Shown in pieces: positions 39,267-48,188 of a DNA stretch of 64,000 nucleotides. Below the pieces are notes generated by a model, which was not told the origin of the DNA, made no database searches, and saw only the letters and a program-made list of their open reading frames with translations. How positions within the stretch are numbered: the first letter of the stretch is position 1; every line of letters starts with the position of its first letter. Both the position numbers and the translations under genes were made by a program. Origin of the DNA: CAWJMD01 sp963845675 (GTDB taxonomy: Bacteria; Actinomycetota; Actinomycetes; Actinomycetales; CAWJMD01); contig CAWJSX010000003.1 of NCBI GenBank assembly GCA_963845675.1, positions 372,001 to 436,000 of the forward strand, given 5' to 3'.

Positions 39267-40108
39267 GCGAGGACGAGGAGCAGCGGCGGATGATGGGTGA
39301 GGCCAGAGGCGGGCTCGAGGCCGACCGTGCCGCTGCTGCGGACCGGGGGTCACGGCACCCGGCGGAGCGCGAGGTCGCGCACACGCCGCGCGAGACGGGG
39401 CCGCACCGTGGCGGGTTCGTCTCGGCGGTCCGCGAGACCGCGATCGTCGTCGGCACCGCCCTCGTGCTGTCCCTGCTGATCAAGACGTTCCTGGCCCAGG
39501 CGTTCTACATCCCGTCCGAGTCGATGGAGCTCACGCTCATCAAGGACGACCGGGTGCTGGTGAACCTCCTGGAGCCGGGACCGCTGGAGCTCGAGCGCGG
39601 TGACGTGGTGGTCTTCAAGGACCCCGGTGGCTGGCTCGACCCGGCCGTCGCGCCCCAGCGGACACCGTTGGGCCAGGGGGTCGTCGACGTGCTGACGTTC
39701 GTGGGCGTCCTGCCGCAGGACGCGGGCGAGCACCTGATCAAGCGCGTCATCGGCATGCCCGGCGACCGCGTGGTGTGCTGCGACGACGAGGGACGGGTCA
39801 CGGTCAACGGCGAGCCGCTCGACGAGGCCTACCTGCCGGGGGGCACCGACCCCAGCACCATCAACTTCGACGTCACCGTGCCGGAGGGTCGCGTGTGGGT
39901 GATGGGTGACAACCGGGGCTTCTCGCAGGACTCGCGCTACCACCAGGACCTCGAGGGCGGTGGGACCGTGTCGGAGGACCTCGTCGTCGGACGCGCGGTG
40001 CTGCTGTTCTGGCCGCTTGACCGCTTCGGGTCGCTGTCGAACTTCCCGGCCGTGTTCTCCGGCGTGCCCGATCCGGGCGCGGCCCAGGGACTGCCAGCGT
40101 CCCCATGA
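39263..40108 (+). CDS. lepB: Signal peptidase I, second of two
   Basis: 281 residues. An acidic/basic cytoplasmic N-terminus, one membrane helix (AIVVGTALVLSLLIKTFLAQ), catalytic Ser in YIPSESMELTLIKDDRVLV (residue ~86), Lys in LIKRVIGMPGDRVVCCDDEG (~160), and VMGDNRGFSQDSRYH. About half of the catalytic core is identical to the preceding paralogue, so tandem duplication is likely. GTG 39263 overlaps the upstream stop. rnhB overlaps its end by four bases. Confidence 0.93.
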   Translation: MSEDEEQRRMMGEARGGLEADRAAAADRGSRHPAEREVAHTPRETGPHRGGFVSAVRETAIVVGTALVLSLLIKTFLAQAFYIPSESMELTLIKDDRVLVNLLEPGPLELERGDVVVFKDPGGWLDPAVAPQRTPLGQGVVDVLTFVGVLPQDAGEHLIKRVIGMPGDRVVCCDDEGRVTVNGEPLDEAYLPGGTDPSTINFDVTVPEGRVWVMGDNRGFSQDSRYHQDLEGGGTVSEDLVVGRAVLLFWPLDRFGSLSNFPAVFSGVPDPGAAQGLPASP

Positions 40109-41004
40109 GCACGACCACCCGCACCCCTGCCACGACCTCGCCGGCACCGAGCCTGCGGCACGAGCGTGCGTTGCTGCGCGAGGGGCACCGGTGGGTCGCG
40201 GGCATGGACGAGGTCGGTCGTGGCGCCCTCGCCGGTCCCGTCAGCGTGGGCGTCGTACTCGTCGACCTGGCCACCCGCTCCGCGCCGACCGGGCTCCGGG
40301 ACTCCAAGCTGCTCACCCCCGCGGCACGCACCGCCCTCGTGCCGCGGCTGCGCCGCTGGGCCCCGCAGTGGGCGGTCGGCCACGCGGAGCCCGAGGAGAT
40401 CGACCGGCTGGGCATCATCGGCGGACTCCGGCTCGCCGGACGCCGGGCCCTCGCCCAGGTCACGGCGCCGTCGCTGGTGCTCCTCGACGGCTCCCACGAC
40501 TGGCTCAGCGCGCCGCAGCCCACGCTGTTCGACGTGTGGGCTGCGGACCTGCGTGCGACGGACCTGGCCGGTGAACAGGACGCGTCCGCGTCCGACGAGC
40601 TGGTCTCGGTCCCGCTCGGCCCCCGCGGGGTCGGCTTCGGGGAGCCCGGCGAGGCGGGGGACCCCGGGCTGCCGGACCCCACCGTCGTCCGGACGATGGT
40701 CAAGGCCGACCGCCGGTGCGCGTCGGTCGCCGCGGCGTCCGTCCTCGCCAAGACCACGCGCGACGCGCTGATGGTGCGTCGGGCCGTCGACCACCCGGGC
40801 TACGGGTGGGAGATCAACAAGGGGTACAGCGCGCCCTCCCACGTCCAGGCCATCGCGTCCGCGGGAGCGTGCCCGCAGCACCGGCTCAGCTGGAGGCTGC
40901 CCGGCATGATGGACTCCGAGGACGACCTGCAGCAGGTCGACCCGGACGACACCGACCTCTACCCCGAGCCCTACCCGGAGCTGATGACCGACGATGAGCG
41001 CTGA
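40105..41004 (+). CDS. rnhB: Ribonuclease HII
   Basis: 299 residues; removes ribonucleotides from DNA. Catalytic Asp/Glu in AGMDEVGRGALAGPV near residue 33 and RDSKLL near 68; further acidic residue in LLDGSHDWL near 128; VKADRRCASVAAASVLAKTTRD near 201. About 60 residues longer than E. coli RNase HII, owing to an insert around residues 135-195 (DLRATDLAGEQDASAS ...) and an acidic C-terminal tail. ATG overlaps lepB; the DUF2469 gene starts inside its last codons. Confidence 0.94.
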   Translation: MSTTTRTPATTSPAPSLRHERALLREGHRWVAGMDEVGRGALAGPVSVGVVLVDLATRSAPTGLRDSKLLTPAARTALVPRLRRWAPQWAVGHAEPEEIDRLGIIGGLRLAGRRALAQVTAPSLVLLDGSHDWLSAPQPTLFDVWAADLRATDLAGEQDASASDELVSVPLGPRGVGFGEPGEAGDPGLPDPTVVRTMVKADRRCASVAAASVLAKTTRDALMVRRAVDHPGYGWEINKGYSAPSHVQAIASAGACPQHRLSWRLPGMMDSEDDLQQVDPDDTDLYPEPYPELMTDDER

Positions 41005-41317
41005 GGACCTGGACAACTACGAGACCGAGATGGAGCTCGCGCTCTACCGCGAGTACCGCGACGTCGTCGGGCTGTTCGCCTACGTGGTCGAGACCGAGCG
41101 GCGCTTCTACCTCGCCAACTCCGTCGACGTCGTGCCGCGCAGCGCGGACGGCGAGGTGTACTTCGAGCTCACCCTGAACGACGCCTGGGTGTGGGACGTG
41201 TACCGCTCCGCGCGGTTCGTGAAGACGGTGCGCGTGGTGACGTTCAAGGACGTCAACGTCGAGGAGCTCGCGAAGTCGGAGCTGCAGCTGCCGAAGTCGG
41301 AGGGCTTCTCCGGCTGA
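40994..41317 (+). CDS. DUF2469 family protein
   Basis: 107 residues; a highly conserved actinobacterial protein of unknown function always found behind rnhB. EDLDNYETEMELALYREYRD and LFAYVVETERRFYLANSVDV are hallmark stretches. ATG 40994 lies within the end of rnhB (11-bp overlap), so translation is coupled. Confidence 0.94.
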   Translation: MSAEDLDNYETEMELALYREYRDVVGLFAYVVETERRFYLANSVDVVPRSADGEVYFELTLNDAWVWDVYRSARFVKTVRVVTFKDVNVEELAKSELQLPKSEGFSG

Positions 41318-41355
41318 CCCCGGCCGACCCGGCCGACCGAGTCCCCGGCCTCTCC

Positions 41356-41391
41356 GTCCACAGGCAGCCGGAAGGCCCTCGCTGTCCACAG
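41356..41391 (+). other. Two DnaA-box-like sequences before yraN
   Basis: CCGTCCACAGG (around 41357) and CTGTCCACAGG (around 41380) resemble the actinobacterial DnaA box TTGTCCACA (seven and eight of nine matches) in direct orientation, about 23 bp apart. The 130-bp gap between the DUF2469 gene and yraN holds nothing else I can see. Functional binding is unproven. Confidence 0.3.
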
Positions 41392-41447
41392 GCGCGAGAT
41401 CGGACGGCCCTCTCGCGGCGCTCGTCACCCATCCTCGCTGCGAGGGG

Positions 41448-41822
41448 GTGGTGCTGGTGCCGACGGTGCCGACGAAGGACGCGGTGGGCCGCTTCGGCGA
41501 GGACCTGGCCGCTGTGCACCTGGAGCGCATCGGGCTCGAGGTGCTGGCCCGCAACTGGCGGTGCCCGCGGGGTGAGCTGGACATCGTCGCCCGCGAGGAC
41601 CGCTGTCTCGTCGTCGTCGAGGTCAAGACCCGACGGTCGCTGGACTTCGGTCACCCGGCCGAGGCCGTCGGCTGGTCGAAGCAGGCGCGCCTGAGGCGGC
41701 TCGCCGCCGAGTGGCTGCAGGGGAGCGCGGGCCGGTTCGACGAGGTGCGCATCGACGTGGTCGCCGTGTTCTGGCCGCGCCAGGGCCCCCCTCGGCTCGA
41801 GCACCTGCGCGGGGTGTGCTGA
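41448..41822 (+). CDS. yraN: YraN family (UPF0102) endonuclease-like protein
   Basis: 124 residues with the restriction-endonuclease-like core: GRFGEDLAAVHLERIGLEVL, the E-x-K type site GELDIVAREDRCLVVVEVKTRR, and AVGWSKQARLRRLAAEWL. Biochemical role is not known. GTG 41448; a GTG three codons on is also possible. The stop overlaps ATG of comM. Confidence 0.92.
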   Translation: MVLVPTVPTKDAVGRFGEDLAAVHLERIGLEVLARNWRCPRGELDIVAREDRCLVVVEVKTRRSLDFGHPAEAVGWSKQARLRRLAAEWLQGSAGRFDEVRIDVVAVFWPRQGPPRLEHLRGVC

Positions 41823-43378
41823 TGCCGCTGGGACGCACCACCGCGATCGGCCTCCTCGGGCTGCAGACGGTGCCGGTCGAGGTCGAGGCCGACATCTCCA
41901 ACGGGGTGCCGAAGCTGCACATGGTGGGCTCGCTGGACAAAGCACTCCAGGAGGCACGGGACCGGGTGGTCGCAGCCGCCACGAACGCCGGGGTCCCGGT
42001 GCCCCACCGGAAGGTCACGGTCAGCCTCACACCGGCGTCGTTGCCGAAGCAGGGTTCCAGCTTCGACGTGGCGATCGCCGTCGCGGTGCTGGCGGCGGCG
42101 CGACGGCTCGACCCGCGGTCGGCCGCCGAGACGGTGCACATCGGCGAGCTGGGTCTGGACGGGAGGCTGCGACCCGTGACCGGTGTGCTGCCGGCCGTGC
42201 TGGCGGCGGTCCGCATGGGGCGGCCGCGGGTGGTCGTCCCGGCGTCCAACGCCGAGGAGGCCGCCCTGGTGCCGGGGGCGCGGGTGGTGGGGGCCGTCAG
42301 CCTGCGGGACGTCGTCCGTTCCCACGGCGGTGACCTCCAGGACGGCGACGCGGACCCACCGGAGGCCGTTCCCTTCACTCCGGTGCACACGCAGTTCCGG
42401 TCGGCACCCCTCCGGGACCTCGAGGACGTGGCCGGTCAGGACGAGGCACGCCGCGCCCTCGAGGTGGCGGCGGCCGGCGCCCACCACCTGCTGATGGTCG
42501 GTCCGCCGGGGGCCGGGAAGACGATGCTGGCGTCACGCCTGCCGGGGCTGCTGCCGGACCTTGACGACCAGGACGCGGTCGAGGTCACGGCGGTGCACTC
42601 CGTCCTGGGCACCTTCGACCCGGCGCAGGGTCTGATGCGCCGCCCTCCGTACGAGGATCCGCACCACACGGCGTCGACGGCTGCGGTCATCGGCGGAGGA
42701 CAGGGGGTTCCGCGCCCCGGGTCAGCCACACGGGCACATCGGGGCGTCCTCTTCCTCGACGAGGCGTTGGAGTTCGCCAGGCCTGTCCTCGACGCCCTGC
42801 GCCAACCCCTGGAGGAGGGTCGGCTCGTCATCGCCCGACGCCAGATGTCCGCGTGCTTCCCGGCCCGGTTCCAGCTCGTGATGGCGGCGAACCCCTGCCC
42901 GTGCGGTCGCGCGGTCGGCAAGGGATCCGAGTGCACGTGCACACCGCAGGCCCACCGCCAGTACGCGGCTCGGCTCTCCGGTCCGATCCGGGACCGCATC
43001 GACCTGCAGATCGAGGTGCTGCCGCTGTCACGCGGTCAGATGACCGGGCCGGACGCGCCGGCGCGGGAGAGCTCGGCGACGGTGGCTCGTCGGGTGGCGC
43101 AGGCCCGCGGCGCCCAGGCCGAGCGCTGGGAGCGCGGCGGATGGCGGACGAACAGCGAGGTGCCCGGGCCCCACCTGCGCCAGGCCTGGCGACTCGACCC
43201 CGCGACGACCGCCGACCTCGACCGGGCCCTCGACCGCGGGCTCGTGACCGTGCGCGGGTACGACCGCATCCTGCGCGTCGGGTGGACCCTCGCCGACCTC
43301 GAGGGGTCGCCGGTCCCGACCCGTGACCATCTCGGGGAGGCGCTGATGATGCGGCACGTCGGGCGGGTGGCGGCGTGA
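41822..43378 (+). CDS. comM: ComM/YifB magnesium-chelatase-like AAA+ ATPase
   Basis: 518 residues. N-terminal Lon-protease-like fold (GLQTVPVEVEADISNGVPKL), then the AAA+ domain with Walker A VGPPGAGKTMLA near residue 224 and Walker B RGVLFLDEALEFARPVLDAL, NPCPCG in the sensor region and a C-terminal Mg-chelatase lid. ComM is a branch-migration helicase that helps integrate incoming DNA during transformation. Coupled to yraN and dprA by overlaps. Confidence 0.95.
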   Translation: MPLGRTTAIGLLGLQTVPVEVEADISNGVPKLHMVGSLDKALQEARDRVVAAATNAGVPVPHRKVTVSLTPASLPKQGSSFDVAIAVAVLAAARRLDPRSAAETVHIGELGLDGRLRPVTGVLPAVLAAVRMGRPRVVVPASNAEEAALVPGARVVGAVSLRDVVRSHGGDLQDGDADPPEAVPFTPVHTQFRSAPLRDLEDVAGQDEARRALEVAAAGAHHLLMVGPPGAGKTMLASRLPGLLPDLDDQDAVEVTAVHSVLGTFDPAQGLMRRPPYEDPHHTASTAAVIGGGQGVPRPGSATRAHRGVLFLDEALEFARPVLDALRQPLEEGRLVIARRQMSACFPARFQLVMAANPCPCGRAVGKGSECTCTPQAHRQYAARLSGPIRDRIDLQIEVLPLSRGQMTGPDAPARESSATVARRVAQARGAQAERWERGGWRTNSEVPGPHLRQAWRLDPATTADLDRALDRGLVTVRGYDRILRVGWTLADLEGSPVPTRDHLGEALMMRHVGRVAA

Positions 43379-44634
43379 CCGCCGCGACGACGACTGAGGT
43401 TCCCGCCTGGGCGGCCGACGACCGCTCGGCGCGGATGGCGTGGAGCCGTCTCGCGGAGCCGGGGGACCGGCTGGCTCGTGTGGTGCGCCACCGACTGGGA
43501 CATGTGCGGGGGCTCGTGCACGTGCTCACTGGCGAGCCCGTGCCGGTCGATGTCCTCGTCCCCCCGGACCAGGACCCGGCCGAGGGAGGTGTGTCGTCCG
43601 CGCGAGCCCGGGCATGGCTCGACGAGGGACTCGAGCGGTGGCGCGTCCGGCTCGGCCACCTCGACCCCGCACGAGACGCCGCCGCCCTGGAGCACGTGCT
43701 CGGCAGAGTGGTGGTGCCCGGCGACAGCGAATGGCCCTCTCGTCTGGACGATCTCGGACTCGCAGCCCCCTCGTGCCTCTGGGTGCGGGGCACGGGCGAC
43801 CTGGCCGCCCTCGCCGAGCGCTCGGTCGCGCTGGTCGGTGCCCGGGCCTGCAGCGCGTACGGCGAGCGCATCGCCTCGGACCTGGCTGCCGGGCTCGCCG
43901 GCAGGCAGTGGACCGTCGTGTCGGGTGGAGCCTTCGGGATCGACGCCGCCGCGCACCGTGGCGCGCTGGCCGTCGGTGGCCCGACCCTGGCGGTGCTGGC
44001 GTGCGGTGTGGACCGGGCCTACCCCCGCGCGAACGAGCGGCTCCTGGACGCCGTCGCGGACGGCGGGGCCGTGATGGCGGAGACGCCACCGGGGGCCACA
44101 CCGAGCAGGTGGCGCTTCCTCGAGCGGAACCGCCTGATCGCGGCCGTCTCCTGCGCGACCACGGTGATCGAGGCGGCGTGGCGTTCCGGTGCCCTCAGTA
44201 CCGCTGGGCACGCCGTCGATCTGGGACGGCCGCTCGGCGCCGTCCCCGGTCCGGTCACGTCCGCCGTGTCGGCCGGGTGTCACCGGCTGCTGCGTGACCG
44301 CGGGGCGGTATGCGTCACGGACGCCGACGAGGTGGTCGAGCTGGCGTCCGCGATCGGCAGTGGGGGCGGTGTCGGCGCGCCCCTCGAGCCGCGGGGCCGC
44401 GCCGCGGCGGCCCCCCGCGAGCACGACGGGCTCGAGGGCGACGACCTCCTGGTGTTCGAGGCCCTGGCACCGCGTGCGGCCAGGTCGGTCCCGCAGCTGG
44501 CACACGCAGCCGGGGTGACCGAGCGCCAGGTCCGCGCCGCGCTGGGGCGGCTGTCGCTGCTCGGTGTCGCCGGCGGGACGGCGGGCGGCGACGGCGCCAG
44601 GCTCTGGAAGCGGATCACCCCGTCCAGGACCTGA
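43375..44634 (+). CDS. dprA: DNA-processing protein DprA
   Basis: 419 residues. The Rossmann-like DprA domain is clear: RSVALVGARACSAYGERIAS, WTVVSGGAFGIDAAAHRGAL, VDRAYPRANERLLDAVADGG, ERNRLIAAVSCATTVIEAAW. It loads RecA on incoming single-stranded DNA. A C-terminal winged-helix-like part (VPQLAHAAGVTERQVRAAL) follows. GTG 43375 overlaps the comM stop. Confidence 0.94.
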   Translation: MTAATTTEVPAWAADDRSARMAWSRLAEPGDRLARVVRHRLGHVRGLVHVLTGEPVPVDVLVPPDQDPAEGGVSSARARAWLDEGLERWRVRLGHLDPARDAAALEHVLGRVVVPGDSEWPSRLDDLGLAAPSCLWVRGTGDLAALAERSVALVGARACSAYGERIASDLAAGLAGRQWTVVSGGAFGIDAAAHRGALAVGGPTLAVLACGVDRAYPRANERLLDAVADGGAVMAETPPGATPSRWRFLERNRLIAAVSCATTVIEAAWRSGALSTAGHAVDLGRPLGAVPGPVTSAVSAGCHRLLRDRGAVCVTDADEVVELASAIGSGGGVGAPLEPRGRAAAAPREHDGLEGDDLLVFEALAPRAARSVPQLAHAAGVTERQVRAALGRLSLLGVAGGTAGGDGARLWKRITPSRT

Positions 44635-44835
44635 CGAGGCGTCGAGTGGAGGGACGAGGTGGGTGTCTGGCTGTCCGTCGGTCGGCTCGGGACCGCCGTC
44701 GTCCGGACGACGCTGCTGGCCCCCTGGCCGGCACCGCGCCACGCCGGTCGCCAGGTGCTTGCCCTTCGGTCCCCAGGGGGCGACGGTGAGCGGGTGCGCG
44801 ACCTGCCAGGTCGCGGTCCCGGCGAGCCGGGCGCC

Positions 44836-45799
44836 GTGGCCACGACCGAGGACCACGACGCGCTCGTCCGCGCCGCGGAGCCCGGTCTGCCGGCGGACCT
44901 GGCCTCGGCGCTCGCGGACTTCGAGACCCACCTCGCGGCCGAGGTCGGGCGGTCCCGCCACACCGTCCGCGCCTACACCGCCGACGTCACCCTGTTGCTG
45001 GCGCGCGCCGCTGCGGAGGGGATCGAGCGGCTCGACGAGCTCGACCTGACCCTGCTTCGGGGGTGGCTGGCGCAGATGACCGCGTCCGGCCTGGCCCGGG
45101 CGACGATGGCCCGCCGTGCCTCGTCGGCGCGCGCGTTCACCGCCTGGTGCGTGCGGACGGGGAGGACGTCGACCGACCCGGCGGTTCGCCTGGTCGCCCC
45201 CAAGCGCGACCGGTACCTGCCGACTGTCCTGCGGAAGGACCAGTCGGCCGCGCTGCTCGACCTGGCTACCGTGCGCGCCGACGACCGCGACCCCACGCAC
45301 CTTCGTGACCGCGCGGCGCTGGAGCTCCTGTACGGCACCGGCATCCGGGTCGCCGAGCTGGTGGGCCTGGACGTCGACGACGTCGACCTGGGGCGCAACG
45401 TCCTGCGTGTGCTGGGCAAGGGGGCGAAGGAGAGGACGGTGCCCTTCGGGCTGCCGGCTGCCCGGGCCGTGCGGGACTGGTTGGACCACGGTCGCCCGCG
45501 CCTGACGATCGGCCGCTCCGGACCGGCGCTTGCTGCTCGGCCAGCGCGGCGGAAGGTGGGACCAGCGCCAGGTCAGGACCCTGGTGCACCGGTTGCTCAG
45601 CGAGGCCGGCGTCGACGTCACCGCAGGTCCACACGCTCTCCGTCACAGCGCGGCGACCGATCTTTTGGACGGCGGAGCTGACCTAAGGACCGTCCAGGAG
45701 CTGTTGGGTCACGCTAGTCTCGCCACGACGCAGGTCTACACGCACGTTTCCGTGGACCGCCTGCGCCGCTCGTACCAGCAGGCCCATCCACGTGCGTGA
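44836..45799 (+). CDS. xerC: Tyrosine recombinase XerC, one frameshift
   Basis: Resolves chromosome dimers with XerD. The N-terminal SAM-like core binding domain is seen (FETHLAAEVGRSRHTVRAYT). Catalytic residues: Arg in LLYGTGIRVAELVGLD, Lys in GKGAKERTVP, then after a shift near 45530 HALRHSAATDLL (His, Arg), LLGHASLATTQVY (His, Tyr nucleophile). The break lies in GPALLLGQRGG and looks like one extra T. Restored length is about 320 residues. GTG 44836 gives the family N-terminus; in-frame sequence reaches back to GTG 44659 but is not conserved-looking. Confidence 0.9.
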
Positions 45800-45816
45800 C
45801 ACCGTGAGGAGAGTCA

Positions 45817-46701
45817 ATGTCGTCGGCATCCGCTGACCGGGGTAACCAGTCCCCGGGCGACGTGCAGACCGACACGACAGCTCCGCTGGACGAGCACGAC
45901 CTGGCCCTCGACAAGGCGACAGACGCCGCCATCGAGGACGGACGGGTCCGTGCGCTGTGGGAGGACTACAAGGCGACCGGCAGCAACGCGGCCCGTGACG
46001 ACCTGATCCTCAAGTACTCCCCGCTGGTGCGGTACGTCGCCGGGCGGGTCGGGGTCGGACTGCCGCCGAACGTCGAGCAGGCGGATCTCGTCTCCTACGG
46101 GATCTTCGGTCTCATCGACGCCATCGACAAGTTCGACCTCGAGCGTGCCATCAAGTTCGAGACCTACGCGATCTCCCGGATCCGCGGCGCCATCATCGAC
46201 GAGCTGCGATCGATGGACTGGATCCCGCGCTCGGTCCGGTCGAAGGCCCGCGAGGTGGAGCGCACGTACGCCGAGCTCGAGACCGAGCTGCACCGGACGC
46301 CGACGGAGCCCGAGGTCGCCGACCGGATGGGCATCCCCCTGCGCGAGCTCCACCAGATCTTCAGCCAGGTCTCGTACGTGAACGTGGTGGCGCTGGACGA
46401 GCTCCTCGGCGGCGGCGCCGGCGCCGAGAAGGCCGAGGGCATGTCGCTGGGGGACACGCTCGCCGACTCGAAGGCCGAGGACCCGGTCCTCGCGTTCGAG
46501 GGCGAGGAGACGAAGTACCTGCTGGCGCGTGCCATCGACCAGCTGACCGAACGCGAGAAGATCGTCGTCACCCTCTACTACTACGAGGGCCTCACGCTGG
46601 CTGAGATCGGTCGGGTGCTCGGGGTGACCGAGTCACGGATCTGCCAGATGCACACCAAGGCCGTCCTCCAGCTGAGGACGAAGCTCGCCGCCGTCTCGTG
46701 A
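45817..46701 (+). CDS. whiG: RNA polymerase sigma factor of the WhiG/FliA family
   Basis: 294 residues. Region 2: LILKYSPLVRYVAGRVGVGL and EQADLVSYGIFGLIDAIDKF; region 3: KAREVERTYAELETELHRTP; region 4: LTEREKIVVTLYYYEGLTLA, EIGRVLGVTESRICQMHTKA. In Streptomyces WhiG drives early sporulation genes; in motile actinobacteria its orthologue acts as the flagellar sigma. Which applies here is unknown. ATG 45817 has GTGAGGAG upstream. It follows xerC by 17 bases, the same neighbourhood as in Streptomyces. Confidence 0.94.
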   Translation: MSSASADRGNQSPGDVQTDTTAPLDEHDLALDKATDAAIEDGRVRALWEDYKATGSNAARDDLILKYSPLVRYVAGRVGVGLPPNVEQADLVSYGIFGLIDAIDKFDLERAIKFETYAISRIRGAIIDELRSMDWIPRSVRSKAREVERTYAELETELHRTPTEPEVADRMGIPLRELHQIFSQVSYVNVVALDELLGGGAGAEKAEGMSLGDTLADSKAEDPVLAFEGEETKYLLARAIDQLTEREKIVVTLYYYEGLTLAEIGRVLGVTESRICQMHTKAVLQLRTKLAAVS

Positions 46702-46723
46702 CCTGGCTGCCGCCCCTCCGTCC

Positions 46724-47170
46724 GTGAGCACCGCGCGACCCGGAGGCAGAGGGCTCCTGCTGGTCGCCGCAGGGGCCGCCGTCGGCGGCACCGGCCGGCA
46801 CGTCGTCGACGTGTGGATCTCCAGTGGGACGACGGTCGACGCGCTCGGGGCGGACGCCGACGGCGTCGCAGCGACTCTCGTGGTGAACGTCGTGGGCGCG
46901 CTGCTGCTGGGGCTGCTGGTCACCTGGGCAGGGCACCACCGTCGCATCCTCCTGCTGCTCGGAACGGGGCTCCTCGGCTCCTTCACCACGTTCGGGACAC
47001 TCGCCCTGCTGCTGGTGCGGATGGTCGACGAGGGGCGCGTCGTGGCCGCAACCGCTTACGTGGCAACGAGTCTCGTCCTGGGGCTCCTCGCAGCGTGGGC
47101 CGGCACCGTCGTAGGACGCCGCCTTCCGCGCGCCGGGGTCGTCGAACCGGACCCGGAGGACCCGCGATGA
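46724..47170 (+). CDS. crcB: Fluoride exporter CrcB, first subunit
   Basis: 148 residues with four membrane helices; Fluc-type fluoride channel. The pore motif is GTGLLGSFTTFGTLALLLV. The N-terminal half has GGTGRHVVDVW. GTG 46724; its stop overlaps ATG of the second crcB, so the two likely form a heterodimeric channel. No fluoride riboswitch is present in the 22-bp gap after whiG. Confidence 0.92.
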   Translation: MSTARPGGRGLLLVAAGAAVGGTGRHVVDVWISSGTTVDALGADADGVAATLVVNVVGALLLGLLVTWAGHHRRILLLLGTGLLGSFTTFGTLALLLVRMVDEGRVVAATAYVATSLVLGLLAAWAGTVVGRRLPRAGVVEPDPEDPR

Positions 47171-47580
47171 GCACGTCGCCGGAGCTGTGGCTGCTCATCG
47201 CCGCCGCGTCCGCGGCCGGGGCCCTCGCCCGCTTCGGAGTCGACCGCGCTGTGCACGCACGGGCGAGTCGGCCCGGCCGGGACCTCGAGCTCCCCTGGGG
47301 CATCGCGCTGGTCAATCTCTCGGGGTGCCTCCTCGTCGGGATCCTGGCCGGAGCCACGGGTCGAGCGCTCGACTCCGGTGTGTCCGCCGACCTCGTCCTC
47401 GCCGCGCAGGTCGGGCTGCTCGGGTCGTACACGACCTTCTCGACGTGGACGGTGGACGTCCTCAGGCTGCTCGGTCACGGTCGCCACGTCGCGGCGGCGG
47501 CCAACGCGGTGGGGTCGCTGGTCGGTGGGGTGGCGCTCGTGGTCGTGGGGCTCGCCCTCGGCTCGGCGCTGGTGGCGTAG
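47167..47580 (+). CDS. crcB: Fluoride exporter CrcB, second subunit
   Basis: 137 residues, four membrane helices. AAGALARFGVDRAV is the N-terminal signature and VGLLGSYTTFSTWTVDVLRL the pore motif. ATGA overlap with the first crcB. Its last 106 bases are overlapped on the other strand by the 3' end of the M23 peptidase gene. Confidence 0.93.
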   Translation: MSTSPELWLLIAAASAAGALARFGVDRAVHARASRPGRDLELPWGIALVNLSGCLLVGILAGATGRALDSGVSADLVLAAQVGLLGSYTTFSTWTVDVLRLLGHGRHVAAAANAVGSLVGGVALVVVGLALGSALVA

Positions 47581-48188
47581 GGCCTGTGCGGCGACGGTGG
47601 CGCCTCTCGAGCCGGGTAGCTCTCGGGGCCGACCGGACGGCCCGACCACGGCAGCAGCACAGGCGGTGGCGGCGGGCGGAGCATCAGCAACGGGTCGAGG
47701 TAGACGTTGTGACGGCGGACCCCCCAGTGCAGACAGGGCTCAGGCGGGCAGTGGCTGCGACCCGTGCCGATGACCGCGACCTGCTGGCCGGCGACCACGA
47801 CGTCGCCGCGGGCGACGCCGGCCACGACCGGTTCCAGGCTCGTCACGAGACCGCCCACGTGCTGGATCGTCAGGACACCACGGTCGACCACCGTGCCCGA
47901 GAAGGCGACGCGTCCGAGGGCCGGAGCGAGCACGGGCTGACCGGGGCGCGCGACCAGGTCCGCGCCGCGGTGACCGGCGAGCCAGGGGCGGGGCGGTCGG
48001 ACGAAGCCCCGCACCACCTGAGGCTCGGGGGTCAGCGGCCACCGCCAGGCGTTCGTGGCCGACGACGTCGTGTGTCGCGAGGCGGAGGCCGGGGTGGGCT
48101 GTCCGGCGAGGGCGAGCGCCGCGGCGAGCACACCGGCGACCGCCAGGAGGGCGATGGCGCGGTCCCGGACCCGTCGTGCGGAGTGCAT
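47475..48188 (-). CDS. M23-family (LytM) peptidoglycan peptidase
   Basis: 237 residues as read. Signal peptide (RAIALLAVAGVLAAALALAG), then the M23 domain with zinc ligands HRGADL and the HxH-like CLHWGVRRHNVYLDP. It may cleave peptidoglycan cross-links or regulate amidases. The domain ends near residue 170; the remaining ~65 residues (after VLLPWSGRPVGPES) are antisense to crcB and low-complexity, so the native stop may be near 47600 and lost by an indel. The M23 gene upstream of rpsB is the usual actinobacterial order. Confidence 0.87.
   Translation of the reverse strand: MHSARRVRDRAIALLAVAGVLAAALALAGQPTPASASRHTTSSATNAWRWPLTPEPQVVRGFVRPPRPWLAGHRGADLVARPGQPVLAPALGRVAFSGTVVDRGVLTIQHVGGLVTSLEPVVAGVARGDVVVAGQQVAVIGTGRSHCPPEPCLHWGVRRHNVYLDPLLMLRPPPPPVLLPWSGRPVGPESYPAREAPPSPHRPYATSAEPRASPTTTSATPPTSDPTALAAAATWRP

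Noticed and set aside
41356..41391. Replication origin from the DnaA-box-like pair
   Set aside because: Only two imperfect boxes, no dnaA/dnaN/parAB genes and no AT-rich unwinding region in the window.
44659..44835. Longer XerC start at GTG 44659
   Set aside because: The added 59 residues are unlike the family N-terminus; GTG 44836 gives the normal length.
46702..46723. Fluoride riboswitch ahead of crcB
   Set aside because: The gap after whiG is only 22 bp, far too short for the riboswitch.
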